A stretch of DNA of 64,000 bases from Norana najaformis (Eukaryota; Annelida; Clitellata; Crassiclitellata; Hormogastridae). Below, piece after piece: positions 1-11,499 of this stretch (positions within the stretch are counted from its first letter, which is position 1; each line of letters begins with the position of its first letter). The notes under the pieces were generated by a model, which worked only from the letters and a program-made list of their open reading frames with translations, did no database searches and was not told the origin of the DNA. Location of the stretch: NCBI GenBank assembly GCA_964023275.1, contig OZ029916.1:13942607-14006606 (forward strand), in the 5' to 3' direction. Position numbers and translations under genes: made by a program.

Positions 1-1576
1 TTGAACTCAAAGGCTTCAGTTCATCCAAAATTTCGTGGCTCGTGTGGTGCTGCGTGCACTTCCTCGTACAAATTCCTTAGCTATAGTAAACGAGCTCCAT
101 TGAATTCCTCCGAAAATCCGGATAAGATTTAAGGTATCCGGTCTTACCTATAAAATTCATGCCACTAGCACTCCTAACTACCTTAAATGAAAAGTCTCTC
201 TTTGCATCCCTCCTCGCAGCCTACGATCTTCAAGTACGGGTCTTTTTCTGAGCCACGATGCAGAACTGTCCTGGGCTCGCGTTCATTCCACACTGTAGCG
301 CTTCTCTGTATTTTACCTTACTTTGTATCCGATGCAATGCAAAGGCGCTACATTACATAGCAACAAATACTTGAGCAGCGCCGTGTTACAACATCAATCG
401 CATGCTGATTACACCTTACTCAGACACTTGTCCATTATAGAATGCGGGTGACATCGAAGATGCACTTGAGGCAGCGAAGGCGCAGATGCTCAGACGCCGA
501 GAAGAGTACACAAATGAAGGGTCAGGGCGGAGACTCAAAAATGTAGAGGCGCTGAATCTAGGTACGGCTCAGTATCGGCTGTTTCACGACAGCAGTTACA
601 TTCGACCGCGCTATGTCGTTAACGTGCAAAACAGAGACAACCGCTGCTTTGAGTGGACTGTGTTGTCGGCAATGTATCCGGCAGAAAAGACTCCCAACGC
701 TCAATCAAATGCAGTGCCCATCTAAGAGAGCTGAATTTCTCCGGGATCGAATTTCCAGTAAAGGTGTCCGACGTCGGCAAGTTCGAGCGCCAGAACCTGC
801 CCATAGCGTAAGCGTGTTCGGGTGTGTCGCGAATTCGTTTAAGTTTCAAGGAAAAGCCAATTTCTAATTTCAGTTGTTATATTTACAATGTTTAATTACA
901 GATTTTATTTACAAAGACTCTTCCTTCAACAGAATAACCAATAACTGTCTTATCAAAAAACACTGCAAGCCATCCTATACACAGAAACACCAAAATAAAC
1001 TCTCGCGACTACCACGGTCCTACGGGAGTAGTAGAAGTCTCAGGCATCTGGCGCTGGCCTATTCCGGTCGACTTCTCCACTCGCAGAATCATCATTCAGA
1101 AATACTTGACTGGATTCGGATTCCATCCCTCATACACAGTCGACAAGCTCTATAACGGTCCCGTGTCATCAAACCAACCAGCTCCAATTCATCCACGCCA
1201 CCAGGACCACGGGTACCGGGCTAAATTCACATACAATAAACTTTTTTCAAAATACTTGAATACTAAATTCCATTGAGTGCAGTTTTCCAACATGTAACCC
1301 TACATAAACCACAAAACTGCGTACCAAACAACGCACAAAGTATACCATCTCCGGCATATATTAAATACCGCAGATATATACATTTAAAGCATTCTAATAT
1401 ATCTGCATACACAAACTGCAAAAATTGAAGTCCATTATTCAAATAGGACACCTAAGACCTCAACTATTCAAACAGATATCGCTACGAGTCTTACTTATAG
1501 CCAGACTTATATGCATAATTTAAATCCTGTGTAGCCTACAACTAAAGCAGACTCCTCAATTACGCACTAACACGGG
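1..1576. other. Unassigned sequence, no gene recognised
   Basis: Short open frames occur on both strands (for example 486-725 plus), but none shows a recognisable domain, a supported splice site or a conserved motif. The composition is somewhat richer in CpG than the rest of the window. I see no repeat unit or retrotransposon motif here. It may be intergenic DNA or the diverged interior of an old element. Confidence 0.5.
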
Positions 1577-1616
1577 TGTGTAGGTATGTATATGTATGTA
1601 TGTATATATATATACT
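1577..1616. repeat. TATG/TA microsatellite
   Basis: Alternating TATG and TA units form a short simple repeat. Nothing else is visible in it. Confidence 0.8.
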
Positions 1617-2357
1617 CTAAATACATACATTTTAAACTAGCTGAAATGTAACACTATATATACACAAACACGAATACGAAGATTAAGGGAAGGAAAGCAT
1701 TTCTCGGCTCCTCAAGCTTCGCTCTTCCAATTCCTCTGACTGAACCCTCCTTCGAATTCCCCGAAAATCATCTTCTCCTCGCTCCGTCACTCAGAAACTG
1801 ACTCAACCCAGCGACTCCTCAACCCTCGGTACGGCCGTCCTTCTTATTCACCGTCCCCAACAGCCGATCCTACTTTCCTGCCACCCAGGTGCGATTACAA
1901 CAGGAATGGGCAAACATTAGCGCATTTTGTGACAGGGTGGAATCGCGGGTTGCATCCAATATATGTCTCATGAGAGGCTAGATTCACACAACGTCGCTCT
2001 TCTACTGCTGTTAAACGGTGAAAACCAGCACTACTCAGCCGTGGACACCTGCTGGGCGTATATGAGCAGAACAAGACCAACGTGAGACTTCGGGACACGA
2101 AAAAGTGGATAGCGCCAGAAGGAGTCAAAACGCGGGCATACGGGTACTATCTCACCTAGCGTGAATGTCAAGGGCGAAAAAACATGACGCAGATAGTATT
2201 ATAGGATGACGGATGTCCGCTCTATCCGGTCAACGTCCATCCCGAGCAGCGACTTTGCCGACATAGCAGCCGACACAAGCAGGGCGTCTTTCTTCTCACT
2301 CTTAGAGGCGACTAGGCAGTGCTGGGAAGTACTTGAACTACAACAGGTCAATACGCA
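1617..2357. other. Unassigned sequence left of the tandem array
   Basis: No gene or mobile-element motif is recognised. The right part (from about 2,206) runs into a diverged copy of the 186-bp tandem unit described next. Confidence 0.4.
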
Positions 2358-3118
2358 TTTCACGAGACCCTTAAGGGCCATGTATGGGTTCCTTATGGAC
2401 CCATATATGACTACACCTGTCTGAGTTGTGCATTTTCTCGATATAGGCGAATCTGTATTTGTATATGCAGATTTTCCGGATTTTGGCGAATCTGTATTTG
2501 AATCTGTATACGAGGAGTGCAGCTGCCAGAGTGCAAATATATACATTTGATGAGACCCATATGGACCACGTATGGGTTCTTTATGTACCCTCATGACCAT
2601 CCTCGCCTGAATTGTGCATTCTGCTTATACAGGCGAATCTGTATTTGTATATGCTGATTTTCCGGATTTTGGCGAATCTGTATTTGAATCTGTATACGAG
2701 GAGTGCAGCTGCCAGAGTGCAAATATATACATTTGATGAGACCCATATGGACCACGTATGGGTTCTTTATGTACCCTCATGACCATCCTGGCCTGAATTG
2801 TGCATTCTGCTTCTATAGGCGAATCTGTATTTGTATATGCTGATTTTCCGGATTTTGGCGAATCTGTATTTGAATCTGTATACGAGGAGTGCAGCTGCCA
2901 GAGTGCAAATATATACATTTGATGAGACCCATATGGACCACGTATGGGTTCTTTATGTACCCTCATGACCATCCTGGCCTGAATTGTGCATTCTGCTTCT
3001 ACAGGCGAATCTGTATTTGTATATGCTGATTTTCCGGATTTTGGCGAATCTGTATTTGAATCTGTATACGAGGAGTGCAGCTGCCAGAGTGCAAATATAT
3101 ACATTTTATGAGACCCAT
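2358..3118. repeat. 186-bp tandem array, about four units
   Basis: The anchor AGGCGAATCTGTATTTG recurs at 2,445, 2,631, 2,817 and 3,003, exactly 186 bp apart each time. The last three units are nearly identical; the first is more diverged. Each unit also contains a second internal GGCGAATCTGTATTTG about 40 bp further on. Because 186 is divisible by three and the unit has no stop in one minus-strand frame, a repetitive 62-residue-period frame stays open across the array (for example 2,625-3,104). The right edge fades into diverged sequence up to about 3,220. Satellite or minisatellite inside an unknown element is the safest reading; a coding role is possible but unsupported. Confidence 0.9.
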
Positions 3119-3369
3119 TTGAATGCGATAATTCGATCGGCAGTTTATGGGTTTGTACGTGTATCGCACAATTCTGTTCAATATACGGTCTTTGGGCGAA
3201 TTTTCGTTAATATGCGCCTTTCGTTAACAAATTGTGCAGTTCCTATTGATTCATGAACATTTTTATCGTTTAATCCTCTTTGAAATTTGAGATGCCAAAT
3301 ATTGCACTACTATTTCGCTAGTTGGCAGCACAGAAACCCGGAATCCGGAACGGAAATGTATTTATATCT

Positions 3370-3612
3370 GTTGATAGGTTTTTATACGTCATTTTGGGAA
3401 AGGGGTGGAGAGCCCATAAAACCCAAACTTTTCAAACTATCCCGCACTCGATCCTGGACCAACCTAACAATCACTGTTCCCATCATAATCGCTTTCCATC
3501 TCAGCAACACGCCATCTTCTCCAACTCGATTTCGGGAACCTGACCTCACACCGAAACTGACCCACCAACCTGGCTCTGTCGCGTGGCCTTAATTTGATGC
3601 AGGCCCAGGTCT
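3370..3612 (+). repeat. Dispersed repeat shared with 10,770-10,930
   Basis: The stretch ending in CAACCTGGCTCT resembles the reverse complement of the segment near 10,780-10,920: both carry CTGACC-A--CAACCTGGCTCT after a C-rich run with similar word order. This looks like the 3' untranslated part of an old non-LTR retrotransposon, but no coding motif is left. Confidence 0.45.
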
Positions 3613-4309
3613 CCTTGACGCTGCTATTGTGTGGCATTGACAAATTTCGGAGTTTTACATTACATTGTAAACAGTGAGCCTGGCCACAGCTAAAGAATAA
3701 CCTCAGCCTTGGGTTTTTAGCATCAACCGGTGCCTATCTGGTGCCGGTTTTTGACAATCACACTTCATCGCACATACTTACACGATAGCAATACGCCAAA
3801 ACACGTAAGAAGCAAAAAAATCTTCATTTTTATATCTTCTCTCAGCCTCCGTTTAAACTAAACTCGTCCTCGCGTGGCAATAACTTTTTAAATAACAGAA
3901 TTTCACAAATCTTGCATTTAATAATCATTATCAAACAGAAATAATCAGGCAATACATTTTACACACTCCAACCAGAGACCATTGACTACACACAAAGCCG
4001 AAGCCAACGATCTCTTATATGACATGTAATTATATCATAGTATAAAACGGCAGCAGTCATAATATGGCGCCAGCTTTAGTTCTGTTCCGCTACTGCTCCG
4101 AGCATATTCTGAGTAGGCCTATAATTGAGTTACGAACTGCGTTAACTCGCTGAGATCTTCGTTATCCAGGGTGTAAGACATAATCGTTCTCAACGTAAAA
4201 CTTACCTTTTTAATAATCAATATCAAATAATCAAATTGCTGTAGGCTGCCTCTCTATTTTGCGGATTGACCTTCTGGATATAGCCTACCTTCCGCAGCAC
4301 ATTATCTCT
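3613..4309. other. Unassigned AT-rich sequence
   Basis: No gene, RNA or element motif is recognised. One copy of the palindrome TAGGCCTA lies at 4,114-4,121. Confidence 0.4.
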
Positions 4310-4505
4310 GCCAAAATTTGACGAGATTTAGCCAACCCAGAGAGTTTATTTCTCCGGAGCGTTTTTTATAAGTTTCGAGGATCGAAAAAATAAATAACTA
4401 AATAAAATAATAATAATAATTCCAGAATACAATTTTTTTATCCGGATAATTTTTCAGCTCCCTGAGGGATCATAAATACCTCGGGGCAAAAAAAAATTAC
4501 AATTA
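4310..4505. repeat. Dispersed motif repeat, left copies
   Basis: Two partial copies (about 4,330-4,380 and 4,423-4,505) share the word order CCAGA...TCCGGA..TTTT..CCTGAGGG.TCATA..ACCTCGGG followed by an A-run. A third copy lies at 6,158-6,243, on the other side of the paired LINE insertions at 4,535-5,944. Confidence 0.55.
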
Positions 4506-4534
4506 TTTTTTGTAGACCGACAGCAGACTTTTGC

Positions 4535-4559
4535 TGTTATTATTATTATTATTATTATT

Positions 4560-4632
<73 letters not shown>
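4535..4632. repeat. (ATT)n then (ATC)n microsatellite, LINE 3' tail
   Basis: A pure run of ATT units passes into a pure run of ATC units. On the minus strand it follows directly after the end of the LINE fragment at 4,640-5,401, so it is best read as that copy's 3' tail, part of which has mutated to the GAT register. Confidence 0.85.
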
Positions 4633-4635
<3 letters not shown>

Positions 4636-4639
4636 ATGT

Positions 4640-5401
4640 TCATAGTAGAGTTCCGGAGAAGCAGATGGTGTTCCCACGCTGGACAGCTACTGAGAGTCTT
4701 TGAAGCAGGTAGCTGGTCTCCAGCGGATCGTGGGTTGCCATTGTCATCCTTCGTCCTAGCTCCCACACAAATGCCAATCCTTCCGTACTCCATGCGCCGC
4801 TGGTCTCCAGTGCGACCGCCACAAAAGAGTGGGTTTGGGCTATAGTGGCGTATTTTAGCCTTTTGGCTGAGACTGCCCGGTTTACAGCTTCACTTGGTAC
4901 GGTTGAAGTCAATCCTAGATGTGACGCTGCAAATGTGTCAGAAACTGTCACATCCCATGTGAGACACCTTACGCGAGACCACGGGATAAGAGTCACACCA
5001 TCCGGTCGTTTGCCATCTTCCCTGGTGAGTCCCAACGGTTCTTTCTGAGCAGGGATGTTCGCTCTGGCAAGCGCTCTCCATATAATGTCGTTGAGCAAGT
5101 TATGGCGTTGTTGTCTGCCAGCACTCTTTCTGCAGACCAGACCGTGAAGTCCTCTGGCGTCGACTCTTTCGCCACAGTGTCACAGATGTGGCTCGCACAG
5201 TGTGGTTCCCAGTCGCATTCCAACCGCGATCCGTATCACCTCATCCGAAGGACGGAGTCCCAATGCGGTTACTGGAGGAGCCAGCATCCAATCTCCAGAG
5301 TGTGGTGCTTGAGAGGCCAAGGAACGAGCGCGGTCTAGTGGGCTGTTCGCAGACTCATGTAAGCTCGCCGACGCCTTGCTTGTCCAGCGACTGTCCCATT
5401 C
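4640..5401 (-). mobile_element. Non-LTR retrotransposon, C-terminal fragment (copy 1)
   Basis: On the minus strand the translation has the order HSGDWMLAPP, GLRPSDEVIRIAVGMRLG, a CEPH Cys-His patch, then NDIIWRALARANIPAQKEPLG, KRPDGVTLIPW, WDVTVSDTFAASHL and ETSYLLQRLSVAVQRGN. This order is known from the region after the reverse transcriptase in a widespread invertebrate LINE group. Several frameshifts break it, so it is dead. It is truncated at its 5' end, where it abuts the tail of copy 2 at 5,402. The function of this C-terminal domain is not assigned here. Confidence 0.8.
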
Positions 5402-5412
5402 CATTATTATTA

Positions 5413-5455
<43 letters not shown>

Positions 5456-5456
5456 G
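5402..5456. repeat. (ATT)n microsatellite, LINE 3' tail of copy 2
   Basis: An ATT run with one G substitution joins the 3' end of LINE copy 2 (minus strand) to the truncated 5' end of copy 1. It is likely the tail of copy 2. Confidence 0.85.
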
Positions 5457-5944
5457 CCACAAAGGCATGAGAGCGAGTGATGGTGGCGTACTTCATCCTT
5501 TTGGACGAGACTGCGCGGTCGGCAGCTTCACCTGCTCTAACCGATGTGTGAGGTAGATGGGACGTTGCATAGGTGTCCGGTACTGTGACATCCCATGCTA
5601 GGCACCGACCACGCGATCAAGGGATGAGCGTCACACCGTCAGGGCGTCTTCCGTCTTCCCTCGAAAGGCCAAGAGGTTCTTTCTGTGCAGGAATTTTGGC
5701 TCTGTTCATCGCTCTCCAAATGACGTCGTTCAACATACTGTGCTGCTGTTGTTTGCCGCCTCCTGCTCTGCAAACCAGGCCGTGTAGTCCACAGACGTCG
5801 ACTTTTCCCCCGCAGTGGTGGCATAAATGCGGTTCGCAAAGTGTTGTGCCCAGTCTCACCCAATTGCCAACCGTACCTCCTCGTCTGAGAGTAGGCTGAA
5901 CGAAAATATGGCAGAAATCTAGCACTTTTGCACAGAACTACCAC
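5457..5944 (-). mobile_element. Non-LTR retrotransposon, C-terminal fragment (copy 2)
   Basis: It is the same family as copy 1. The minus-strand translation shows RLGTTLCEPHLCHHCGGKVD, GLHGLVC, NDVIWRAMNRAKIPAQKEPLG, RRPDGVTLIP and WDVTVPDTYATSHL. The CEPHxCxxC...GLHGLxC pattern looks like a Cys/His metal-binding knuckle, clearer here than in copy 1. The fragment is 5'-truncated and frameshifted. Confidence 0.8.
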
Positions 5945-6157
5945 TTCTTTGTACCTCTGGCGTTCGAGACTCTCAGCCCAGTCAACAACAGTGGCCTACT
6001 CGTCATAACAGAGTTAGGGCGCTATCTCTCTCGTATAACCGGAGACACGAGAGAAACCAGTTATCTTTTCCAGCGCATTGCTGTCACAATTCAACGCTTC
6101 AATTCTGTTGCCTTCCACGGTACTTTTGCTCCGCCAGATCTTGACGATTTCTAGCCG

Positions 6158-6243
6158 TCCCAGAATATTGTATTCTCTGGAGAATTTGTTTAAATCCTGA
6201 GGGGTCATATATGTACCTCGGGTAAAAAAATAATAACATTTCC
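6158..6243. repeat. Dispersed motif repeat, right copy
   Basis: It matches the 4,423-4,505 segment in word order (CCAGAATA, TTCTCTGGAGAATTTG, TCCTGAGGGGTCATA, ACCTCGGGTAAAAAAATAATA). Confidence 0.55.
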
Positions 6244-6547
6244 TTAACCCTAATATTTCCGTAATTATACAGAAAGACCTGCGCAGAGATTGCAAGGGAT
6301 GAAGTGATGGTAAGTTCGCAGTGTCGCACGATGGATCTGGTAATTCTCGTAAAATGTAGGCCTACTCTGAACTCTTTGAAGCTGTATCAAATTAGCTTTT
6401 GAAATGCCATTAAGAAGCGAGTTGCAGTAACTAAGAGGGCTGGAGACCAGGGCATTAGCGAAAAAAACCAGGGCAGAAAAGGGAAGGTGGCGCCTAATCC
6501 TACGAATATTACGGGAGTGGTAGTGGGCAGACCTATTGCGGAATGAA

Positions 6548-6925
6548 TCGTAATCTCGAGATTTCTGCAGCGCCCAATGAAAGCTAAGTCGCGGGAACCA
6601 GCTTATTCACAGGCGCTCAGTCAAAGCAAAATCGCTAGGCAAAAGGGTTCGGTTCCAGGTCAAGATCTAGGAGTCAGACAGTCGGACGGCTACGGTGGAT
6701 GGTGTTTGAAATTGAAGTGAGAGGAAAGATAAGGGGAAGAGAAAGACTCGGGATACGATTTTTTGAAAAGAAATGTTTTCAGTTTTGGGTGGAAAACCAG
6801 CTCAGAAACTGAAAGAGGTGAAGTGTTGGTGAGTTCCTATGATGGATCAGATAATTGTGGTAATTCTGGCGGGAGTTTATTCCAGAGGGTTTATTCCAGA
6901 GGGGTGGGACAGCTATGGCTATGGA
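6548..6925 (-). mobile_element. L2-like LINE 3' end (GATTAC-tail family)
   Basis: Read on the minus strand, it ends in GCGCTGCAGAAATCTCGAGATTACGATTC, preceded by the family's 3' UTR words (GACTGAGCGCCTGTGAATAAGCTGGTTCCCGCGAC-type order) and by a remnant of the ORF2 C-terminus. No intact frame remains. It lies back to back with the plus-strand RT fragment that begins near 6,930. Confidence 0.75.
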
Positions 6926-6929
6926 CATC

Positions 6930-7475
6930 TTTCTGCAACAAGCTTGTTTCTGCCATTTTTCATCAACAGGTTTCTTGCCTCAGTCTCCTTGATATCTCTG
7001 CAGCCTTTGACACCATAGATCACAATATCTTAATCCACCGACTTTCAACCTGGTTTTGTTTTGCTGACACTGCTCTCCTTTGGATACAGTCTTATCTATC
7101 CTCTTGCTCTTTCTCCGTTAAAATTTCTGAAACCTCTTCTCAGTCATACCCTCTCGCGGTGTTCCGCAAGGCTCCGTTTTTGGACCTCTTCCGTTTATCC
7201 TCTACACTACCCCACTCAGTTCACTCATTAAAGCATCCTCCGTTGACCATCACCTCCATGCTGATGACACCCAACTATTCATCTCTTTCTCTCCAAATCG
7301 TTTCAGTGAGTCTATAGATCACCTTCTTTGTGTGGTTAAACAAATCTCCTCTTGGGTGCCTGAACCCATCTAAAACTGAATTCATACTTATAGGCCTACG
7401 TGACCAGCTCAAGAAAATTCCTGACCCCTCTATCTCCCTCAGCCTGGACTCTGCCTCCACCCACACCTGAAAACG
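6930..7475 (+). mobile_element. L2-like LINE reverse transcriptase fragment
   Basis: The translation gives LSLLDISAAFDTIDHNIL (RT palm motif), then after a frameshift [33 protein letters not shown] in the place of the catalytic YADD box, and a [12 protein letters not shown] segment. These are standard L2/CR1-clade landmarks in the right order. Frameshifts and stops make it inactive. Confidence 0.85.
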
Positions 7476-8112
7476 AATGGATGTCAATATACAATTTGCC
7501 ATTGTGAAGGTAAGCTGAACAGCTTTTCGTCTTGCTTGACATGTAGACGCACCAGTCTTGGAAGCTAGTTATTCAAGGCTCAACTCCAGATAACATCTTT
7601 ACTAGGTTGACTGACCTTTTATCCCATTAGGGTAGATGAAAGATTTTGGGAAGCAACATTGTTGTCAGCTATAATTGCTACAGTGTCACAACAACTTGGT
7701 ATAAATGAGTAATTAATAAATTTAGAGTGCTTCTGAGAGACTCTAAAGATTTTATTTCTTTTTGTAAAAATTTCTCAGCTGCCGACACTCATAAGGTGAG
7801 ATTATATTATTAATTAATTAATGGTATTCTTTAGGACGTTTGTATGAATGCATCTCTTTAGTCTAGAATGTGAAAAATTTCTATATATGGTGCTAAATTT
7901 TTTGCAACAGTAATGGAAAATTCTTGAAATTGTTGTCACCAACAGTGTCAACATGGTGGGGTCCATGGGATCCGGACCCTCACTTTCTCCTAAAGAGTAA
8001 TAATATATAGGCAAATCTGCTTTCTTTTTAAGGTATATGGAAGTAAGAGTCTCAGTCACAGCCTTATTTTACTTGCACCAAGATAAACAATATCACACAA
8101 AATCAAATCAAA
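7476..8112. other. Unassigned AT-rich sequence
   Basis: No recognisable gene or element. Confidence 0.4.
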
Positions 8113-8245
8113 AATAGCTCAAATGTGCTCCATTTCATATTAAATGCTCCAAAATGTATTGGCTTCTGGGGCTCAGCCCTGGATTCCACTGGGGGAGTTT
8201 ACAATACTCCCCTAGATCCACCAGTTTTTTGTGCCTTTCAGCACT
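8113..8245. repeat. Dispersed repeat with GC-rich hairpin, copy 1
   Basis: The run AATGTGCT...CATATTAAATGCT..AAAAT followed by TTGGCTTCTGGGGCTCAGCCC matches the segment at 48,970-49,050 (copy 2). In copy 2 the GGGGCTCCGCCCC hairpin is better preserved. The family is unknown to me. Confidence 0.6.
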
Positions 8246-8459
8246 CATGGCTTGAGCGCTTGCAAAACACATGACCGACACATGACCGAGCAATAAAACT
8301 TATGTCCCAGCACTTGCAAAATCTGGCTATGAGGTGTATTTGTGATAGCTAATAGGCTACAGATGCTTCAGTACCTTGGATACAATTGTGCCTCTAGAGG
8401 GAAATTCTAGAAAATGCTTGCACTGAATATTATTAGATGGCAAACGAGATTCTGATATG

Positions 8460-9030
8460 CTTTAGGAGTAGAGTTCGGTCAATATAGGTTTTTAAAGTTG
8501 TTTTTGGTTTTCAGCAGTTTTCTCGATATTCTTCACAGTCGTTTCAGTATCAGTTCATCTACACGTTGCAATATTTATATCAGTTTTTCAGTTTTATGCA
8601 TTCTCTGTTTCATCATGCTTAAAGTTTGACTTTGCTTGTTTTGCAGTGAACAAGTTGGAACTGTATGGGGAGCAGTATTATTTTACTGTACAAAATATGC
8701 TAGAAATTAAAATTGTATTTCAAATGTTCAGCTGTGACGACCAGTTCTTAAACTGTTGGTTTTTTGTACCTGATGTCTCATAAGAAATGATGCAACTTGT
8801 TGAAGTTTCATCCATAGGCCTGCCGTAACTTAGGAATGTCCAGCAATTGCCCTAGTTTGATGTTTGTCTACGCGTCGTCTGTTTTGTGCTAGAAATACTA
8901 ATTGTTCAACATGCTGTGGACTGAGTGAAAAGCGTCTGTTAGAGCGCACTACCTGACACTTGCAAAGCATTCTCACTAAACAGAGATGTGGCTGGAATTT
9001 CCAAGAATGACATAATGACATGGGCCACAT
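8460..9030 (-). mobile_element. hAT transposase C-terminal remnant
   Basis: The minus-strand frame contains SNRRFSLSPQHVEQLVFLAQ, which fits the end of the hAT dimerisation domain (…S..R..LSPE.VE.LVFL..N). Upstream residues (LCLVRMLCKCQVV) fit the preceding SSERxFS...G..V segment in degraded form. No terminal inverted repeat could be paired with confidence. Fossil. Confidence 0.6.
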
Positions 9031-10039
9031 ACAGGAATTTTGACTGGTTGATGGCTCACCACTGAAATGAATTGCTGTCTTCTCGCTTAAGCACAGTGCA
9101 TGACACCAAAACCTCTGCTACGAAGTACATCATTTACTCTAGTCTAACACAGATTGGACATTACTATTATTTTCTCAGTGACAGGATGCATGTGTATCAG
9201 TCAACATCAACACTTTTAACTATGTTAAGTATGTTTAGTGAACGAAAAATTGTATCTGTGAGGGAAATTAACATTCTGATACTTGCATTCTGTGTAAACG
9301 ACTGCAGTATCATCATAGAAAAATGAATAATAATTAGATTGTTGAGCTGAAGTAAAATGACGTAGCAGTGATCAGAGAATTGTGGGTAAGCATCTGGCAG
9401 AAAGCTGTTAACGCTTTCGCTCTCCAATAACATGCTCTTTAGTCTAGTAAATTTTAAGAACCAATCAAACAACATCTTGTGTCACAAATGTGAAATTTGT
9501 AGCTCTATTGAGCAGGTTTACTGCCTCAGAAATAAGTCCACTAAGTCAATAAGCAGGTACTATTGTACGTCATGTATAATATTGGTAGTTAAATCGAAGC
9601 TATTGCAATGAGCCCCACTGATTCATGTCAGCTTCCATTGAGTTCATTGGTCAGTATTTTGTCATTTCATGTCATACCAGCCAGAGATATACACCATACC
9701 ATCAAGTGGAATAAAACTGTCTGTGGTGAAGCCAATCCTCCGCTCAAGCACAGCTAAAGACAAGATAATACAAAGGTTAAATTGATTCAGTAATTTTTAT
9801 TATCACCAATAACCATTAATAGTATTAAAGCTTACATACAGAAATTTCATTTCTGAGCAAATATCACACTCCTACATATTATCTGGAACATTACAATTTT
9901 AATCATAAGAAACATAAACAATCAAGTTAATTCAAAGCTGAGAGATCAACCAACCTATAAAAATATATATGTCCATATATGTAATAAATGTTGTGTATAC
10001 ATAACAGTATTTTATGAAAATAATGAACGACTTCCTGGT
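9031..10039. other. Unassigned sequence
   Basis: Only short chance frames are present. A TAT-rich patch lies at 9,955-9,990. No gene or mobile-element motif is recognised. Confidence 0.4.
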
Positions 10040-10115
10040 ATTGACCCGACTGTGGCTTGGTTTTGTGCACCATTGGTTGATGCCTTGTGCATTAGACACC
10101 AGTGCCAAAATTGTT
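10040..10115 (+). repeat. Short dispersed repeat (TTGATGCCTTGTGCATTAGACACC)
   Basis: It is nearly identical to 19,785-19,850, where an ATT tail follows. Related words recur at 54,660-54,705 and 58,675-58,725 on the opposite strand next to LINE 3' ends, so it is probably the 3' end of a CR1/L2-like family. Confidence 0.6.
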
Positions 10116-10769
10116 ACTTTTGCAGGTATTCACTTTCAGTGAGGCAAGTAAGACTGATTTGATATTTGTGAATCTTGTTTAAGGACATTTTTTCTCAATA
10201 TAATGACTTGGTGTGGATCCACTCAGATTTATAAGGAGAGAGGGGTGGGAGATTGCAAGGACGTGGGGCAAAAGAAGCACTCGGCAGCGCTGCATGATAG
10301 CTGGATTCTAACAAGCAGTTCACGTCATGAATGGGCAGCTGGCAATAGTTGCATGGAATTTTCTCAATGTCTGCCAGGTAAATCCAGAGCATCTAGGTAA
10401 ATGTGAGTGGGTATGATGGAACTAAGCCTTAATCTAGTTTAGAGGTTAGTTCTTTGCGCTTGTGATGCTGTGGTGAAGAGTGATATTTGTGTTTTAACAG
10501 ATCCTCTGTGACGCCAACATGAGATTCATCTGTGTTGCCAAGTTGCTTGGTTGTTTTCATGACGCTTGAATTCTGCATGAGTCAGCAATTTTTAACTCGC
10601 TTGAGAGTAGTCAGAAGCCAACATCTGGTTTTGTCCTTGTCATGTGACTGGCCGATGACGCTCATTGTGAACGTCTGTTCGCCAAAGGATGAGGCCTACA
10701 ATATGTAATTTAAAAGTAAATCTCCAAAATTTCTCAGTGCCACACAAAACCCGCTTCAGAGATACCTAC

Positions 10770-11280
10770 TTATTCACCAGTGCTATATCAAATCAAGTCT
10801 GCAAGAGCCAGGTTGTTTGGTCAGTTTTGGTGGGAGATCAGAGTCCTGGAGGTGAAGCCCGGGAGACAACACAGTGCCACGGTGGAAATCGTTGGCGATG
10901 GTGGTCATGGGATGGTACACGAGCGCAAGCGGGATACAAATGGCTTGTTCAGTTTTCAGTCTCAAGTGAGAAGCTGCAGGTTCTCAAGAGAGGGCAAGAG
11001 TAGGAGTGCTTGTATTGACGGACAAGAAAGGAGGATAAGCAGTGGTGGAGATTTGTTGGGAGTTTGTTTGCCATGTAGGTTTAGGAGTGGTTGCTGAATT
11101 TGTGAGAGAAGGCGACTGGAGGCCAAGAGAAGGAAAGGTATATGGAAGAATGAGAGTATTTGGATGGTTGGCAAAAGTAGCAAGCTGAAGGGCATTATAG
11201 GTGAGAAATACAATTTTGTAGTGGATGGAGGACCTTGAATTAACGAAGTGATTTGAGCATGGGGGTTATGTAGTGATGTT
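10770..11280 (-). mobile_element. Old LINE 3' region (same repeat as 3,370-3,612)
   Basis: The minus-strand sequence is C/T-rich and LINE-like in word order but has no clear protein motif. The part at 10,780-10,920 matches the repeat at 3,460-3,600. Confidence 0.35.
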
Positions 11281-11499
11281 TTGGAGTTTTGGGAACTGCA
11301 CTGGCAAGGGCATTCTGGATTGTTTGAAGACGCTTTATTTGACATGAATCGATGTTATACAAGGAGTTGCATTAGTCAAGTTTTGGGGGAACAAATGAGG
11401 TGGTTATTGTGCATGCAGTTTCATGGTCAAGTATGGGCAAAGTTGACAGAGGTCATAAACTGCTGAAGTGATTTCCAGTGAGCTGCTACTGAGCACCAG

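Noticed and set aside
2199..2600. 133-codon minus-strand frame as a separate gene
   Set aside because: It is the diverged first unit of the 186-bp array plus flanking sequence.
4531..4640. Leucine and serine homopolymer frame
   Set aside because: It is only the ATT/ATC microsatellite read in one frame.
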